From Candidatus Scybalocola fimicaballi (GTDB taxonomy: Bacteria > Bacteroidota > Bacteroidia > Bacteroidales > Paludibacteraceae): a stretch of 6,580 bases of DNA. This document shows, piece by piece, positions 5,819 to 6,580 of this stretch. The translations under genes and the position numbers were made by a program. The stretch covers positions 1-6,580 of the forward strand of contig DCIP01000170.1 of the NCBI GenBank assembly GCA_002317115.1. The letters run 5' to 3'. Positions within the stretch are counted from its first letter, which is position 1; each line of letters starts with the position of its first letter. The notes beneath the pieces were generated by a model. It searched no databases. It saw only the letters and a list, made by a program, of their open reading frames with translations, and had not been told where the DNA came from.

Positions 5819-6403
5819 ATGAAGCTCTACATTTTCAAAATATTATCCTTTATCTCTATAATGATCTTTTGTACTGAAAGAGGATTGTCACAAGATGAAG
5901 TTTTAATTGTTAAAGTAGATGACAAGAAAATTAATGTGGATGGCAAATATTGTTATCTGCTAACTGAAATTGTGCAAGGAAAAGATACGATTCGAAATAT
6001 GCCTTTTTGTGGGGAATTCGAGAACTTTAATTACAAGGAGGGTAGTGTTTGGAATCTTTCTGTAAACAAAAATGACTTTAAGGAAGATACAATAAATGTG
6101 ATAAGTGCTAGAGAAGGTGATTTCATGAAAGTTGCAAGTAGAAAAATACCGGTTGACGATAAACTATGCTACTCTGTAAGGAAAGGCTATAGCTGGAAAG
6201 ATACTACCAAATGGGTGCCGTATTGTGGTGTGATAAAGAACCTTTATCATGAGGATGGTTTTGAATACTCTTTAATGATTGATAAATTTGATATTCTTGC
6301 TGATACTATCTGTGTCGTTAGAACTATTGCTAGTTATAAACCACGAAAGACGTATAAAAAAACGGTTTCCTCGGATTCGATACTAAACAAAGAAAGCAAA
6401 TAA
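5819..6403 (+). CDS. Exported two-domain protein of two-cysteine repeat family (gene C, DUF4377-like)
   Basis: This is a secreted protein of 194 residues and unknown function. The signal peptide is residues 1-24 (basic start, hydrophobic core ILSFISIMIFC, likely cut after GLS). Two repeat domains follow with almost no linker. The first (about 30-97) has NVDGKYCYLL, MPFCGE, NYKEGS and FKEDTINVIS. The second (about 101-172) has VDDKLCYSV, WVPYCGV, EDGFEYSL and FDILADTICVVRTIAS. The second domain is far closer to gene A's domain than to the first domain of the same protein, which points to domain shuffling or a gene A-type copy fused onto another paralogue. The last 20 residues are lysine- and serine-rich and look disordered. 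Gene C starts 11 bases after gene B and is the last gene of the probable operon; a hairpin terminator begins 2 bases after its stop. Confidence 0.82.
   Translation: MKLYIFKILSFISIMIFCTERGLSQDEVLIVKVDDKKINVDGKYCYLLTEIVQGKDTIRNMPFCGEFENFNYKEGSVWNLSVNKNDFKEDTINVISAREGDFMKVASRKIPVDDKLCYSVRKGYSWKDTTKWVPYCGVIKNLYHEDGFEYSLMIDKFDILADTICVVRTIASYKPRKTYKKTVSSDSILNKESK
6119..6229 (+). repeat. Duplicated coding block, copy in gene C
   Basis: This is the partner of the gene A block at 4631-4741. Shared residues run from DFMKVA through VDDKLCYS and KDTT to the WVP-x-CG motif. The first domain of gene C and both gene B domains match it only at the motif positions. Confidence 0.8.
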
Positions 6404-6405
6404 AA

Positions 6406-6431
6406 AAAGACGCGATTTTACTCGCGTCTTT
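6406..6431. terminator. Hairpin terminator between convergent genes, probably bidirectional
   Basis: This is a perfect 10-base stem, AAAGACGCGA (6406-6415) and TCGCGTCTTT (6422-6431), around a 6-base loop. Read on the minus strand, the stem is followed by a run of T (the final stem TTT plus TTTT and then ATTTG), a good intrinsic terminator for the gene entering from the right. Read on the plus strand the T tract is shorter (CTTTC), but the stem directly follows the gene C stop and should also end that operon. Confidence 0.85.
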
Positions 6432-6452
6432 CAGATAAAAGGAGATATATTG

Positions 6453-6580
6453 TCATTTCTTTACGATAAATGACGAGTTTGCGTTAGTCACTGGTCGTAT
6501 TGGCCTTCCGTAATAACGGCCGTAGCTTCCGTTGCTCATATACTTTGAGATAGAGTGGAAACACAAGCACCAAGAACGGA
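6453..6580 (-). CDS. C-terminal end of a convergent gene, possibly a surface protein of the 'paralogous domain' type
   Basis: Only the last 41 codons are inside the window; the frame is open to the right edge and stops with TGA at 6455-6453. The end reads SKYMSNGSYGRYYGRPIRPV followed by TNANSSFIVKK. The RYYG-x-x-[IV]RPV pattern resembles the C-terminal signature of the Fibrobacter/Bacteroidetes paralogous domain (YG-x-x-VRPV), common in secreted or lipoprotein surface proteins of Bacteroidales, but the fragment is too short to be sure. Support for it being a real gene is that the other two minus-strand frames hit stops here and that a strong terminator lies 21 bases beyond its stop in the right orientation. 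Confidence 0.5.
   Translation of the reverse strand, partial: RSWCLCFHSISKYMSNGSYGRYYGRPIRPVTNANSSFIVKK

Noticed and set aside
4559..5890. Lipoprotein signals in the three exported proteins, because each signal peptide has a cysteine (MMLC, LILC, MIFC)
   Set aside because: The residue before each cysteine is L, L or F rather than G, A or S, so no proper lipobox exists; signal peptidase I sites (GFS, GSA, GLS) follow a few residues later in all three.

Overview
The window looks like a chromosomal segment of a Bacteroidales bacterium (Bacteroides/Prevotella/Muribaculaceae-like). The main grounds are several TAnnTTTG-type -7 promoter boxes, starts with no Shine-Dalgarno sequence, a Bacteroidales-style antitoxin ending, and housekeeping proteins of the expected type. 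I cannot name the genus from sequence alone.

Left half (1-3712, all minus strand, moderate GC). From right to left this holds purB (adenylosuccinate lyase), then an MsbA-like ABC exporter starting at a GTG 4 bases after the purB stop, then the N-terminal third-or-less of pnp (polynucleotide phosphorylase), which runs off the left edge. purB and the exporter look like one transcription unit. pnp probably has its own promoter in the 106-base gap, which also holds an AT-rich hairpin that may end the purB unit.

Middle (3713-4558, visibly AT-richer). A type II toxin-antitoxin pair (small antitoxin, then a VapC-like PIN toxin, overlapping as GTGA) lies on the minus strand just upstream of purB. 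The promoters of purB and of the toxin-antitoxin pair share a 22-base core with one mismatch, so the cassette is flanked by imperfect direct repeats. Each core is half of a perfect 9-base inverted repeat over the -7 box, and the one differing base is compensated in the opposite arm.

Right half (4559-6403, plus strand, AT-rich). Three tandem genes encode exported proteins built from one repeated domain of about 75-80 residues: one copy in gene A, two in gene B and two in gene C. All five copies keep the same pair of cysteines (K-x-C-Y and P-[FY]-C-G). The layout resembles DUF4377, but that assignment is from memory of the family pattern. Gene C's second domain is nearly a copy of gene A's only domain, so the cluster grew by duplication and domain shuffling. 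A strong hairpin terminator separates it from a convergent minus-strand gene of which only the last 41 codons are visible.

The most unusual content is the two-cysteine repeat family and the repeat-flanked toxin-antitoxin cassette in the purB promoter region. Together they read as an accessory insertion beside a conserved housekeeping unit. No function can be assigned to the exported family from the sequence.
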